In this document: positions 50,524 to 60,288 of the stretch, piece after piece
How the letters are laid out: every line of letters starts with the position of its first letter
How positions within the stretch are numbered: the first letter of the stretch is position 1
Notes under the pieces: model-generated
The model's input: only the letters and a program-made list of their open reading frames with translations
What the model was told of the DNA's origin: nothing
The model's database searches: none
Assembly: GCA_950054195.1 (NCBI GenBank)
Contig: CATLPG010000008.1
Coordinates: 1-64,000 of the forward strand
Origin: an uncultured Saccharospirillaceae bacterium
GTDB lineage: Bacteria > Bacteroidota > Bacteroidia > Flavobacteriales_D > CAJJDF01
Length of the DNA: 64,000 nucleotides
Reading direction: 5' to 3'
Made by a program: the position numbers and the translations under genes

Positions 50524-51570
50524 TTATTCAAATCTAGCGTAAATAGGTAAGTGATCACTATATCCACCATAATAGTTTGGTCCACCATATGTTTTGTTAG
50601 GCTTTTCATCTCCATACTTAGGATCAGTGTAAAGCATCCATTTCAGCTTTAACACATTTACATCTTTAGCAGTTACTTTTACTCCTTTATCCGCTTTAAA
50701 AACGCCTCTCGAAATAATTAGCTGATCAAGCATTCCCCAATCTCCTTTGTAATTGTATGTTCCTTGGTTGTCTTTTTCTAAACCGTAAGCCATGTTATAT
50801 AAATTTCCATTGCTAAACTTTCGATCGTCTTTGGCTCGTAATGTTTGGTATATACTGTTATTTGTAGGGTAGTCATTAAAATCACCCATAATAAAAATCT
50901 TAGCCATCTCATCTTTGGATAAAATCTCATCAACTTTTTCTCTTACTAAACTTGCTGCTCTCACTCTACGGTATTCTGTTTGTTCTGCTCCTTCTCTTCT
51001 AGAGGACCAGTGATTTAAAAATACATGAACGTTATCGTTTCCTTTTAACTCTCCTTGAATGTAAAGAATATCTCTTGTGAAGAAATCCTCTTCGTCCGCT
51101 ATTGACACCTCAATAGTTTCATGTGAGATATAGTTAAAATATTCTTTTCTATAGATAAACCCTAAATCAATTCCTCTCTTATCTGGACTATCCTCATGAA
51201 CAATTTCATAATTACCCTTCTTTAGCTTTTCGGTATTTATCAAATCTTGAATCACTTGTTTATTTTCTATTTCAGCCATTCCTAAAAACACAGGTAAATC
51301 AACATCAAGTGAGCTAATTACTTTTGCTAATTTATCTAACTTGGTGTAGTAGCGTGCTCCTGTCCATTGTTTTTCTGAAGTTGGCAAAAACTGTTCATCA
51401 ATGGTGTATTGATCATCAATCGTATCAAATAAATTTTCTACATTATAAAATCCAAAAACCTTGCCGTTGGCAGCTTTTAACTTAGCAACATTAACTTCTT
51501 TACTTTTTTTCTCTCCTACCATGCAGCTAACTATTGACGCACTTAAAAGTGCTAAAATCATTGTTCTCAT
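50524..51570 (-). CDS. Exported endonuclease/exonuclease/phosphatase (EEP) family protein
   Basis: A 348-residue DNase I-like enzyme with a lipoprotein-like signal (MILALLSASIVSCMVGEKK). Motifs: VFGFYNVENLFDTIDDQYTIDE (Asn-Glu), GMAEIENKQVIQDL (metal Glu), VFLNHWSSRREG (catalytic His), IFIMGDFNDYPTN (Asp-Asn) and GGYSDHLPIYARF (Asp-His). These are the EEP hallmarks; the substrate could be DNA, RNA or phospholipid. The HerA-like gene precedes it with a single base between. Confidence 0.88.
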   Translation of the reverse strand: MRTMILALLSASIVSCMVGEKKSKEVNVAKLKAANGKVFGFYNVENLFDTIDDQYTIDEQFLPTSEKQWTGARYYTKLDKLAKVISSLDVDLPVFLGMAEIENKQVIQDLINTEKLKKGNYEIVHEDSPDKRGIDLGFIYRKEYFNYISHETIEVSIADEEDFFTRDILYIQGELKGNDNVHVFLNHWSSRREGAEQTEYRRVRAASLVREKVDEILSKDEMAKIFIMGDFNDYPTNNSIYQTLRAKDDRKFSNGNLYNMAYGLEKDNQGTYNYKGDWGMLDQLIISRGVFKADKGVKVTAKDVNVLKLKWMLYTDPKYGDEKPNKTYGGPNYYGGYSDHLPIYARFE

Positions 51571-51571
51571 A

Positions 51572-53122
51572 TTATCTTTTTTTAATTCCTAGAACACCTA
51601 GTAATCCTCGTGTTAATTCTCGAACAACAGTTCTTCCTAGTTGTCGAACCATTGTATTTTTACTCATCTCTTCTACAAAAGAAGGTTCTTCGCTTTCTTT
51701 ACGTCTTACAACCTTAGAAGCTTCTTCTTTTTGTTTCTGAATTTCTTCTTGATGTGCCTCCTTTTGGGCTGCTTCGATTTTTTCTTTTAAAATTTCTTCC
51801 GCACTTTCTCTATCAATTTCCTTGTTGTATTTATCAACTAAATCTGACTGATTAACGACATCATCAATTTCACTCGATGTTAAAACATCCATACGTGTAA
51901 TTGGGGCTCTTAATAAAGTAGCTGCAAGCGGTGTTGGAATACCTTTTTCATTTAAACAAGTTACCAAAGCTTCTCCAATACCTAAAGAAGTAATTAATTC
52001 CTCCGTATTATAGAATGCAGATATTGGATAATTTTCTACCGTTTTACTTATAGCTTTTCTGTCTTTAGCTGTAAAAGCCCTTAATGCATGCTGGATTTTA
52101 AGTCCCAGTTGACCTAGCACTTCTTCTGGAATATCAGTTGGATCTTGTGTACAAAAATAAATCCCGACCCCTTTTGATCGAATAAGCTTCACGATAGCTT
52201 CAATTTGTTCTAAAAGAGCCTTTGAAGCCTCTTTAAAAACCAAATGGGCTTCATCTATAAACAACACTAGTTTTGGCTCATCAGAATCTCCTTGTTCTGG
52301 AAATGTTGAATAAATCTCAGCTAATAAACTTAGCATAAAAGTTGAAAACAACTTTGGTTTATCCTGAATATCCGTTAATCGTATAATAGACTGAACTCCT
52401 CTACCCTCTCGGTCTCTACGAACCAAATCAGCTACATCAAATGATTTTTCTCCAAAAAAACGTTCAGCTCCTTGTTGCTCTAATTCAATAATCTTACGAA
52501 TAATTGTTGCTACTGATGCTGATGAAATCGCACCATATTCTCTCTCAATTTCTTCTTTTCCTTCGTTAGCTAAATATTGGATAGTCGCTTTTAAATCATC
52601 CAAATTAAGTAGTGGGTAAGAGTTATCATCACAATACTTAAATACCAAGGCGATAATTCCGCTTTGCGTATTGTTTAAATCTAAAATTTTAGATATTAGT
52701 ACAGGTCCAAATTCAGATACAGTGGCTCTTAAGCGAACACCTTTTTCATCAGACAAGGTTAATAATTCTACAGGAAGAGGCTGTGGTTCATAAGGAGTGT
52801 CTCCAATAGAAATATGTCTCCAAACAATATGCTCATTAGATTCTCCAGCAGCAGCCAAACCACTTAAATCTCCCTTTAGATCCATTAAAAGTGATGGAAT
52901 TCCCTTAAGCGAAAGTTGCTCTGCAAAGACTTGAAGTGTTTTTGTTTTTCCTGTACCTGTAGCACCAGCTATTAGTCCATGTCTATTAATCGTCTTTAAA
53001 GGAATTTTTACATGTGTATTTGGCACACATTCTCCATCAAACATGGCTCCTCCTAAAACAATAGAATCCTTTTTAAATGTATACCCTTGATTAATATGAT
53101 CTTGAAACTTTTCTCTAGTCAT
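51572..53122 (-). CDS. HerA-like ATPase (DUF853 family)
   Basis: A 516-residue P-loop ATPase of the HerA/FtsK superfamily: Walker A GATGTGKTKTLQ, Walker B in VLFIDEAHLVF, the DUF853-specific SLKGIPSLLMDLKGDLSGLAAAG, the FCTQDPTDIPEEVLGQLGLKIQHALRAFTAKDRKA sensor segment, and ATLLRAPITRMDVLTSSEID. The last 80 residues are coiled-coil-like and basic (KEEASKVVRRKESEE, GRTVVRELTRGLLGVL). This standalone type is widespread and is not tied to NurA here. Its role is unknown; HerA proteins act on DNA or membranes. The HEAT-repeat gene lies just upstream. Confidence 0.9.
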   Translation of the reverse strand: MTREKFQDHINQGYTFKKDSIVLGGAMFDGECVPNTHVKIPLKTINRHGLIAGATGTGKTKTLQVFAEQLSLKGIPSLLMDLKGDLSGLAAAGESNEHIVWRHISIGDTPYEPQPLPVELLTLSDEKGVRLRATVSEFGPVLISKILDLNNTQSGIIALVFKYCDDNSYPLLNLDDLKATIQYLANEGKEEIEREYGAISSASVATIIRKIIELEQQGAERFFGEKSFDVADLVRRDREGRGVQSIIRLTDIQDKPKLFSTFMLSLLAEIYSTFPEQGDSDEPKLVLFIDEAHLVFKEASKALLEQIEAIVKLIRSKGVGIYFCTQDPTDIPEEVLGQLGLKIQHALRAFTAKDRKAISKTVENYPISAFYNTEELITSLGIGEALVTCLNEKGIPTPLAATLLRAPITRMDVLTSSEIDDVVNQSDLVDKYNKEIDRESAEEILKEKIEAAQKEAHQEEIQKQKEEASKVVRRKESEEPSFVEEMSKNTMVRQLGRTVVRELTRGLLGVLGIKKR

Positions 53123-53134
53123 AACTTTTCATGA

Positions 53135-53677
53135 TTAATCCATCACTGATTTTTCGTATTGATCTAGTGTGGAAACAATACTTAACAACAAATCGTGTTT
53201 GTCGGTTTTTTCTTTTCTTTCAGAAAAATACTTTTTTAGTAATAGTTGCGATTCAATAATAATAACTTCATCAAAAGGTCCATCTAGGTTATCTATAACT
53301 GTATGCGCTTCCAAAGCTTCCATATATGAACCCTTAATAGCTGCCTGAACAAACTTATCCAAGTGTTCTTTTGCATTAAATGAGGAATGCCAAAAAGCAG
53401 ATAATACTAACTCTCTATGTGCAGAATTATCCCCTTTTAAAACTTCTAACAAATAAGGTATTGCTGCAGTTGATTTCAATTCCAAAATAATGGTTTTAGC
53501 CTCTTCTTTTATCTTGTCTGGATAATTGCCATCCGTTAATTCAAATAAGCTTGGCAATACTGCTTCGTTTCCCTTTGAGCGAACTCTTTTTAGTGCTGAT
53601 GCTAGCACTTTATTATCTTTCGATTTTAAATCTGAAATTAAATCTTGAATGAGTTTGTCTTGTTTGTTCTTATCCAT
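53135..53677 (-). CDS. HEAT-repeat-like protein
   Basis: A 180-residue helical protein with about four HEAT-like helix pairs (KVLASALKRVRSKGNEAVLPSLFEL, KEEAKTIILELKSTAAIPYLLEVL, AHRELVLSAFWHSSFNAKEHL, MEALEAHTVIDNLDG) and a Lys-rich tail. Such scaffolds bind other proteins. It has no signal peptide. It sits between the HerA-like gene (12-base gap) and the membrane protein gene (three-base gap), so the five genes from 54517 to 50161 probably form one transcript. Confidence 0.8.
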   Translation of the reverse strand: MDKNKQDKLIQDLISDLKSKDNKVLASALKRVRSKGNEAVLPSLFELTDGNYPDKIKEEAKTIILELKSTAAIPYLLEVLKGDNSAHRELVLSAFWHSSFNAKEHLDKFVQAAIKGSYMEALEAHTVIDNLDGPFDEVIIIESQLLLKKYFSERKEKTDKHDLLLSIVSTLDQYEKSVMD

Positions 53678-53680
53678 GAA

Positions 53681-54517
53681 TTATATGTAGATTTCTTTTT
53701 TATACCTCAGAAGTATTAAAGGTAAAATAAAATGAGGGATTCTTACGAAAAACTCTAATGCATTTTGAGTAAACGAAAGCTTAAAAAAGTCAATATCAAA
53801 ATTGGTATAAACTCTTGCAAATGCAGTTAAAAACCCCCAAAGCAAACCATACCATAAAAAATATTTAGCTACATATGGTATGAATAACCCGACTGCAAAA
53901 ACAAAGTCTAAATACCCCATAATTTTTAGTATTAACTTGGCTTCATCATTTGTCATGCCTGTGAAATTGATTACCATGTTTATAAAATCAGCAGGTATAG
54001 GATAAATTTCAATAGCATATAATCCATGGCAAACAAAGGTGATAGCAATTGACCATTTAGCAACAAATAAAAACCAACTTTTCATTTTATATTTTACCGC
54101 CATTAATAATAAATATGGAGTAGCAAACTGTGCGGTGTATTCTAAAAACTGCGCAAGAACAAATTTTTTCTCTACAAAATAACCAAAGGCGGTAAAAAGT
54201 AATAAATACCCTCCTATTTTTACAAATCTCTTAAACCATGACTTTTTCTTGTTAATGAAAAGGACGCTTAGTGCTGCTAAAAAGAATAATATTGATAATC
54301 CATCATTGAACCAATCCAAGTATTTCTCGAAATTAGGATCACTCATCAATTCTCCATGAGGAATACCCAATATCCAACTACAAAGTCCCCCAAAAAAGTA
54401 TTTAGCAGTAAATAAAGTACCGTAAGGTCCTTGATAGGCCAAATGCTGCCATCCTCTTCCAAAAAAAAGAAAAAAAGCTGCAAACCTTAGTAAACTTACA
54501 ATGTGCTTGTTTTGCAT
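53681..54517 (-). CDS. Polytopic membrane protein, possibly DoxX-like
   Basis: A 278-residue protein with seven to eight membrane helices. FAAFFLFFGRGWQHLAYQGPYG at the N-terminus and SIAITFVCHGLYAIEIYPIP in the middle recall the DoxX group by their Gly-His pairs, but the match is loose. It has no other motif I can name. It is the first gene of a five-gene, tightly spaced group on the minus strand and is divergent from the phosphatase gene, with about 50 bases between starts. Confidence 0.6.
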   Translation of the reverse strand: MQNKHIVSLLRFAAFFLFFGRGWQHLAYQGPYGTLFTAKYFFGGLCSWILGIPHGELMSDPNFEKYLDWFNDGLSILFFLAALSVLFINKKKSWFKRFVKIGGYLLLFTAFGYFVEKKFVLAQFLEYTAQFATPYLLLMAVKYKMKSWFLFVAKWSIAITFVCHGLYAIEIYPIPADFINMVINFTGMTNDEAKLILKIMGYLDFVFAVGLFIPYVAKYFLWYGLLWGFLTAFARVYTNFDIDFFKLSFTQNALEFFVRIPHFILPLILLRYKKEIYI

Positions 54518-54567
54518 GCGGAAGTATTATTGGCTAAATTTAATGATTATTATTTATTCCATTGCAC

Positions 54568-56907
54568 ATGCGCATTTGTTGGACAGTCACCTTTTTATTA
54601 TTTATTTCTTTTATTTGGGGAAATACAGATAAGTATCGATTAACTTATCAAGACAATCCTGCAACATCTATTGTTGTTGGCTGGCGACAGTCAAGTGGAT
54701 CGAACCCCGTTGTTTATTACGACACAGTTGACCACGGAACAAACTGGCAAGACTATTCCTTTAATCATGGTGTTGATCGTTCAACTTCAAGAAAGGGAAT
54801 GGATCATAAATTTGCTCGTATAACAAACCTACAGCCTCAAACGGTTTACTACTTTGTAATCAAAGATACAGATGGAACAAGTGCTAGGTATAGCTTTAAA
54901 ACATTATCCAATGACCCAACTTTACCATTATCTATCATAGCAGGTGGTGATAGTAGAACTAACCGACCATCAAGACAAAACGCCAATAAGCTGGTTGCTA
55001 AATTACGCCCTGATTTTGTTTATTTTGGAGGTGATTTTACGGAGCTAAACTTTGATAGCGAATGGAAAAACTGGTTTGACGACTGGCAACTAACAATATC
55101 TTCAGATGGAAGAATGTATCCAATAGTAGCAGCTAGGGGAAATCATGAATGGAACAACGATGATATTTATCAAATGTTCGATACTCCTCATCCTGATGCA
55201 TACTACGCCATCACCTTTGGAGGAAATTTACTTAGAGCCTATACGCTTAACACAGAAATGGCAATCCCAGGAAATCAAACAGATTGGTTGCTAACAGATT
55301 TACAAGCCAGCCAAAACATTGAATGGAGAATAGCTCAATATCACAAACCTATTCGCCCACATGTTGCCTCCAAATCAGAAGGAACAAATCAATACAGTCA
55401 GTGGGCTCATTTATTTTATGATTTTAACGTACAACTTGTCGTTGAATGTGATGCACATACGGTTAAATCAACTTGGCCTGTTAAACCATCAGTTGGCAGT
55501 AACTCAAGTGAAGGCTTTGAACGAACCAATATTGGAGGCACTGTTTATGTTGGAGAAGGTTGCTGGGGTGCTCCACTAAGAAATGCAGATGATAATAAAC
55601 CTTGGACGAGGAACAGTGACGTATTTAACTCGTTTCAATGGATAAAAGTTAGCCAAGAAACCATTGAGCTTAAATTTATTAAAACGGACAATGCAGATAA
55701 TGTTGGAAGTGTAAATGACAACAACAGATTTTTAGAGCCATCAAACCTAGATGTTTGGAACCCATCGAATGGCAAAACAATCATTATAGAAAACGAAAAC
55801 TACATTGAACGTCCATTTGTAGAGATTACAACCCCTATACACAACCAAGGATTTAATTCTCCTCAACAAACCAATTTTCAAGTAAACGCTACTGATAATG
55901 GAAATATACAATACGTAGATTTCTTTATTAACGACATGAAGGTATATACCGATAGTGCTTTTCCATATGACTACCAATGGAACATTCCTTCGGATGGTGC
56001 ATATACACTAACTGCCTGGGCTCAAGACGATGAAGGATATTACAATGTTTCTGAGTTAGTTGATGTTTATGTAGGCTCAATTACTATCGAGCATAGCATT
56101 TCTCAATCTTCTGATGATGCTGAAGAAGACATAGATGATGAAACAGTTGAAATAACAAGCACAGACCTAGAAATGACCCTAGAAGATAATATTTGGCCAT
56201 TATCAGATGATGAACAATTAATAGGCTTAAGGTTTCAATCGGTTAATATTCCTTCAAATGCAATCATCTCCGAAGCTTATATACAATTCACAGCTGATGG
56301 TGATGATACTGACCCTACAACTTTGATGATTTATGGGGAAAATAATATTAACTCTAAAACTTTTGAGGAAACGAACACCAACATTAGTCAACGATTAAAA
56401 ACATCGGCTTCTGTTTCTTGGGTTCCTAATGCATGGCAAGACGGAGACCAAGGAGTAGATCAACAAACTCCATCATTAATACCCATAATTAATGAAATAA
56501 TTAACCAAACTAACTGGAAAAAGGGGCAACCACTTACATTTTTGATTGAAGGCACAGGAAAAAGACAAGCATTTTCCTATGATGCTTTTGACCTATTTGC
56601 CCCTAAATTAATTGTAAAGTTTAGTGTTAGTGAATCTACTAGTACCGAAAACAATGAAAAAAGAGAAAATTTAAACATTACCGCTTACCCAAATCCTTTT
56701 TATGATTATTTACAAGTTAATTGGAACGAAAATGATAATTCAAATGCCGAAATATGGCTATACGATCAAAGCGGAAAATTAATTCATCAAACAACTAATT
56801 ATCAAAAAAACAATAGAATCGAACTTGACAGCAACTTGCCTAATGGATTCTATTTACTTAAATTCAAATCTCAAGAAGTTGAAAAAACAATCAAACTAAT
56901 TAAATAA
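54568..56907 (+). CDS. Purple acid phosphatase-like metallophosphoesterase, T9SS cargo
   Basis: A secreted 779-residue protein: signal MRICWTVTFLLFISFIWG, an FN3-like domain (about 20-115) that begins RLTYQDNPATSIVVGWRQ and includes LQPQTVYYFVIKDTDG, as in purple acid phosphatases, and then the metal site: IIAGGDSRTNRPSRQN, FVYFGGDFTEL, VAARGNHEWNND and QYHKPIRPH. The usual GHxHxYER end motif is replaced by VECDAHTVKSTWPV. A Big_3-type or Ig-like domain (VEITTPIHNQGFNSPQQTNF), a DNRLRE-like beta domain (SDDEQLIGLRFQSVNIPSN) and a type A tail (AYPNPFYDYLQVNWNEND) complete it. The start is ATG 54568, not the TTG at 54562. Confidence 0.9.
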   Translation: MRICWTVTFLLFISFIWGNTDKYRLTYQDNPATSIVVGWRQSSGSNPVVYYDTVDHGTNWQDYSFNHGVDRSTSRKGMDHKFARITNLQPQTVYYFVIKDTDGTSARYSFKTLSNDPTLPLSIIAGGDSRTNRPSRQNANKLVAKLRPDFVYFGGDFTELNFDSEWKNWFDDWQLTISSDGRMYPIVAARGNHEWNNDDIYQMFDTPHPDAYYAITFGGNLLRAYTLNTEMAIPGNQTDWLLTDLQASQNIEWRIAQYHKPIRPHVASKSEGTNQYSQWAHLFYDFNVQLVVECDAHTVKSTWPVKPSVGSNSSEGFERTNIGGTVYVGEGCWGAPLRNADDNKPWTRNSDVFNSFQWIKVSQETIELKFIKTDNADNVGSVNDNNRFLEPSNLDVWNPSNGKTIIIENENYIERPFVEITTPIHNQGFNSPQQTNFQVNATDNGNIQYVDFFINDMKVYTDSAFPYDYQWNIPSDGAYTLTAWAQDDEGYYNVSELVDVYVGSITIEHSISQSSDDAEEDIDDETVEITSTDLEMTLEDNIWPLSDDEQLIGLRFQSVNIPSNAIISEAYIQFTADGDDTDPTTLMIYGENNINSKTFEETNTNISQRLKTSASVSWVPNAWQDGDQGVDQQTPSLIPIINEIINQTNWKKGQPLTFLIEGTGKRQAFSYDAFDLFAPKLIVKFSVSESTSTENNEKRENLNITAYPNPFYDYLQVNWNENDNSNAEIWLYDQSGKLIHQTTNYQKNNRIELDSNLPNGFYLLKFKSQEVEKTIKLIK

Positions 56908-56958
56908 TGACTAGCATGGCAACCTTTAGTTTTTGTTTTCGTCTGTGGGAAGTAAATA

Positions 56959-59900
56959 ATGTTTAAAATTATATTAATCATAAGTTTTTCTTTTATTTCT
57001 TGGGGGATATATGCTCAAGAAATATGTGATAATGGCGTAGATGATGACTTTGATGGTCTCATCGACCTCAATGATAGTGACTGTTCATGTAATGCTACAC
57101 CATCTACTCCAGCAGATTTAATTAATCCTTCTTTTGAAAATAGAAGTTGTTGCCCTACAAATAGTAGTCAATATTCCTGCATAGATAACTGGGATACTCC
57201 ATCAACTGGAACTCCTGACTACTTTAACACCTGCGGGATGACTTTTTTACCTTTTCCAGGAAACACCTCCGTTCCTCCTCCATCCCCTATTCCAGATGGC
57301 GATGGATATTTTGGTTTTTTTAATAAGGGGGCATCAAAAGAATACCTTCGTAATTGTTTAAATGGCACAATTAACGCTGGAGACAACTATACCTTTGATT
57401 TTTATTTAAGTCGTTCTCATGGGGCAACTAGTGTAGAAGTAGCTTTGTACGGGGTGGATGACTGTAATGACAATTCCTTTACTGGTTTTAGTTGTCCTCC
57501 ATCTGGTTCAAATTTAATTTTACTTGGTACTGCTACAGTAACAACATCTCCAAGTAGCTGGACACAGCAATCTATAACCTTCACAGCTCCATCTACAATT
57601 AATGCTTTAATCTTTGGCCCTAGTTGTACGCTAGTTCCAGATGATGACGATTATTATTTTGCTGACGATTTCACTTTAACACAAAACAATGGAGGCTCAA
57701 CAACTTTAGACACCGTTATTTTAACACAATCAGGCAATAGTTGTTCTGGACCAATTACATTAACTGCCTCTACCACTAATACAGGAGGCTCTTACCAATG
57801 GTATATTGATGGTATTGCCATTACTGGCTCTGGAGGATCTGGTCCCGCAGCAAATACATTTACAATTAATACATTACCTAATACTACTCAATCTTATTCG
57901 GTTAGGTATGAAAATGCCAGTGGCTGTGCAATTAGCAATCCAATTGATGTAATTAAAGACTCAATTACATGGTTTAACGATGTTCGGAGTGTTTGTACAG
58001 GATCATCATTGGGTAGCATTGCTGTATATAATGTAACTGGCGGAAGTGGAAACTACACCTATCAGCTAGATGCTAACCCTCCTGGCTCAGACACGCTTTT
58101 TACGGGGTTATCTTCTGCTCAATACGCAATAACTATAGCTGATGATAACGGATGCTCAAGTTCAGATACTGTATTTATACCTACAACACCCTCTGTAACA
58201 GCAGATTTTTTAGCTGATACTGTTTGCCTTGGAAACCCAACTAATTTTACAAATACATCCGTTTCTTCAGGGTTAGTTTCGGGTACTTACTGGGATTTTG
58301 GAGGAGGAAACACTTCAATCAACCCTGCACCTTCTCATACTTTTGCTACTGACGGAGTGTCTCCTGTTACTTTTGTAGCTACAACTGATTTAGGGTGTTC
58401 AGACACGATAACTAAAAACGTGTTAGTAACCAATGGACCACTAGCCAATTTCACTTTAACTTCTGGTTGTTCGCTAGACACTGTTCGTTTTTCCAATTTA
58501 ACCACTTTCAACGGTAATCCTTACGACAATACTTTTTCATTTACTTGGGATTTTGGTGATGGAAACACATCAAATGATACAAATCCTACTCACTTATATC
58601 AAAGCAATGGCATATACAATATCACTTTAACTGCTAGTAGTATGGGCTGTACCAGCGATACAACTATTCCATTTTCTTTCAGTGAAGTACCCGTTGCAAA
58701 CTTTACCGCAACAGATGCTTGTGAAGGTGATTCTATCAATTTTGTTAATACCTCCACCATTGGCTCGGGAACAATTGTGAGTTACCAATGGTATTTTACC
58801 TCTTCTGACTCTAGTAATCTTGAAAACCCAAGCTTTGCTTTCTCAACATCAGGAAGTCAAATGGTTACATTAAGAGCTACCTCCGATTCTGGGTGTATTG
58901 ATGACACTACTATTAGTATTGTTGCTCACCCTCTACCGAAACCAAATTTCACTAGCGATCCTACCTGTGCCAATATGCCTATGAACTTTTATGATGGGAC
59001 AAGTATTCCTTCAGGATCTGTAACAAGCTATCAATGGGATTTTGATGGACAAGGAACCTCAACGGATACTGACCCAATATTTACTTTTACTAATCCGGGA
59101 CTATTTGACATTATACTTTCAGCTACCTCCGATCAAGGATGTACAGATTCTATTATAAAGAGAGTTACAGTTGCACCAGCTCCAACGGCTTCTTTTAGTA
59201 TAACTTCTTCTTGTCCAAACACTATTGTCCCTATAACAAACACTACCAATACCGCTGGAACTCCTTATGATAATTCCTACTCATTTGAATGGGACTTTGG
59301 TAATGGCTTATTATCTTTTATAGATAATCCTTCATTAGTAACTTATGATACCCCTGGTGTATATTCTGTTACGCTAACGACAACTAACGCTATTGGTTGT
59401 ATAGATGATACCGTAATAGACGTTACTATTTTTGATCCTCCAACCGCTGATTTTATAGCCGATACGGTTTGTTTGGGAGAGCCAACTAATTTCACCGATA
59501 TATCTACCGTTCCAACAGGTTCTATTGCAGTTCAAGAATGGATTTTTGGAGAGTTTATTTTTGGAGGTGCTTCAACTACCTATGTTTATGATTCTTCGGG
59601 AATTCAATCAGCCACATTAATTGTTACAAGTAGCGATGGATGTACTGACACTATAACGAAGCCTGTAAATGTTGATGCATTACCAATAGCTGATTTTGAG
59701 GCCGACACATATACAATTGATTATGTAAACAGTCTTGTTCAATTTAATAATACTTCTCAAGGTGCATCAACGTATTTATGGGATTTTGAAGGTCAAGGAA
59801 GCTCTACAGATGAGCACCCAACTTTTGATTTTATTGTTTTGGAACCTTGTGAAACATGGGAAGTTTCACTAGAAGCTAGCTCCGCCAATGGATGTTCTAA

Positions 59901-60222
59901 TTCAACTGAGCAAACTATTTATTATGAAGATAACATTATTGTATATGCTCCAAATAGTTTTACTCCAAACGGAGATGGAAAAAATGATGTTTTTGAAGTT
60001 AGTGTTTTTGGAGTAGAGACACTCGATAATCTTTATACGCTAACTATTTTCGATCGCTGGGGAAATGAAGTCTTCTCTACAAACGAAATAGATGCTTCAT
60101 GGGATGGATCAATTGACGGTACGATTGCCCCAACCAATGTATTTGTGTGGAAAATATCCACTAAAGAAGCTTGCGGAGCTAATGTTAAAACTTTCCATGG
60201 ACATGTTCTGTTGATAAAATAA
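56959..60222 (+). CDS. Large PKD-repeat surface protein with gliding-motility type C-terminus (T9SS type B)
   Basis: A 1,087-residue secreted protein. After the signal (IILIISFSFISWGIYAQ) comes a short acidic, calcium-binding-like CDNGVDDDFDGLIDLNDSDCSCN, a lectin-like beta-sandwich (about 35-240), an Ig-like and a SprB-like repeat (VTGGSGNYTYQLDANPPGSD...AQYAITIADDNGCSSSDTV), then seven or so PKD-like repeats of about 80 residues, many with YxWDFGDGNTS and CxDTI. The last 90 residues are the CHU_C gliding domain (VYAPNSFTPNGDGKNDVFEV, IFDRWGNEVFS, VFVWKIS, HGHVLLIK), a type B T9SS signal. It is probably an adhesin. It follows the phosphatase by 51 bases. Confidence 0.92.
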   Translation: MFKIILIISFSFISWGIYAQEICDNGVDDDFDGLIDLNDSDCSCNATPSTPADLINPSFENRSCCPTNSSQYSCIDNWDTPSTGTPDYFNTCGMTFLPFPGNTSVPPPSPIPDGDGYFGFFNKGASKEYLRNCLNGTINAGDNYTFDFYLSRSHGATSVEVALYGVDDCNDNSFTGFSCPPSGSNLILLGTATVTTSPSSWTQQSITFTAPSTINALIFGPSCTLVPDDDDYYFADDFTLTQNNGGSTTLDTVILTQSGNSCSGPITLTASTTNTGGSYQWYIDGIAITGSGGSGPAANTFTINTLPNTTQSYSVRYENASGCAISNPIDVIKDSITWFNDVRSVCTGSSLGSIAVYNVTGGSGNYTYQLDANPPGSDTLFTGLSSAQYAITIADDNGCSSSDTVFIPTTPSVTADFLADTVCLGNPTNFTNTSVSSGLVSGTYWDFGGGNTSINPAPSHTFATDGVSPVTFVATTDLGCSDTITKNVLVTNGPLANFTLTSGCSLDTVRFSNLTTFNGNPYDNTFSFTWDFGDGNTSNDTNPTHLYQSNGIYNITLTASSMGCTSDTTIPFSFSEVPVANFTATDACEGDSINFVNTSTIGSGTIVSYQWYFTSSDSSNLENPSFAFSTSGSQMVTLRATSDSGCIDDTTISIVAHPLPKPNFTSDPTCANMPMNFYDGTSIPSGSVTSYQWDFDGQGTSTDTDPIFTFTNPGLFDIILSATSDQGCTDSIIKRVTVAPAPTASFSITSSCPNTIVPITNTTNTAGTPYDNSYSFEWDFGNGLLSFIDNPSLVTYDTPGVYSVTLTTTNAIGCIDDTVIDVTIFDPPTADFIADTVCLGEPTNFTDISTVPTGSIAVQEWIFGEFIFGGASTTYVYDSSGIQSATLIVTSSDGCTDTITKPVNVDALPIADFEADTYTIDYVNSLVQFNNTSQGASTYLWDFEGQGSSTDEHPTFDFIVLEPCETWEVSLEASSANGCSNSTEQTIYYEDNIIVYAPNSFTPNGDGKNDVFEVSVFGVETLDNLYTLTIFDRWGNEVFSTNEIDASWDGSIDGTIAPTNVFVWKISTKEACGANVKTFHGHVLLIK

Positions 60223-60288
60223 CATTCATTCGACTTACCGTTCCTATTCACTTTTGTATATTCATACCTTATTTTTAAAATTAAACGC

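Noticed and set aside
51572-53677. HerA-like ATPase with a HEAT-repeat gene as a possible phage-defence system
   Set aside because: The HerA protein is the widespread DUF853 type, has no nuclease partner such as NurA or Sir2/DUF4297 beside it, and sits among housekeeping-type genes.
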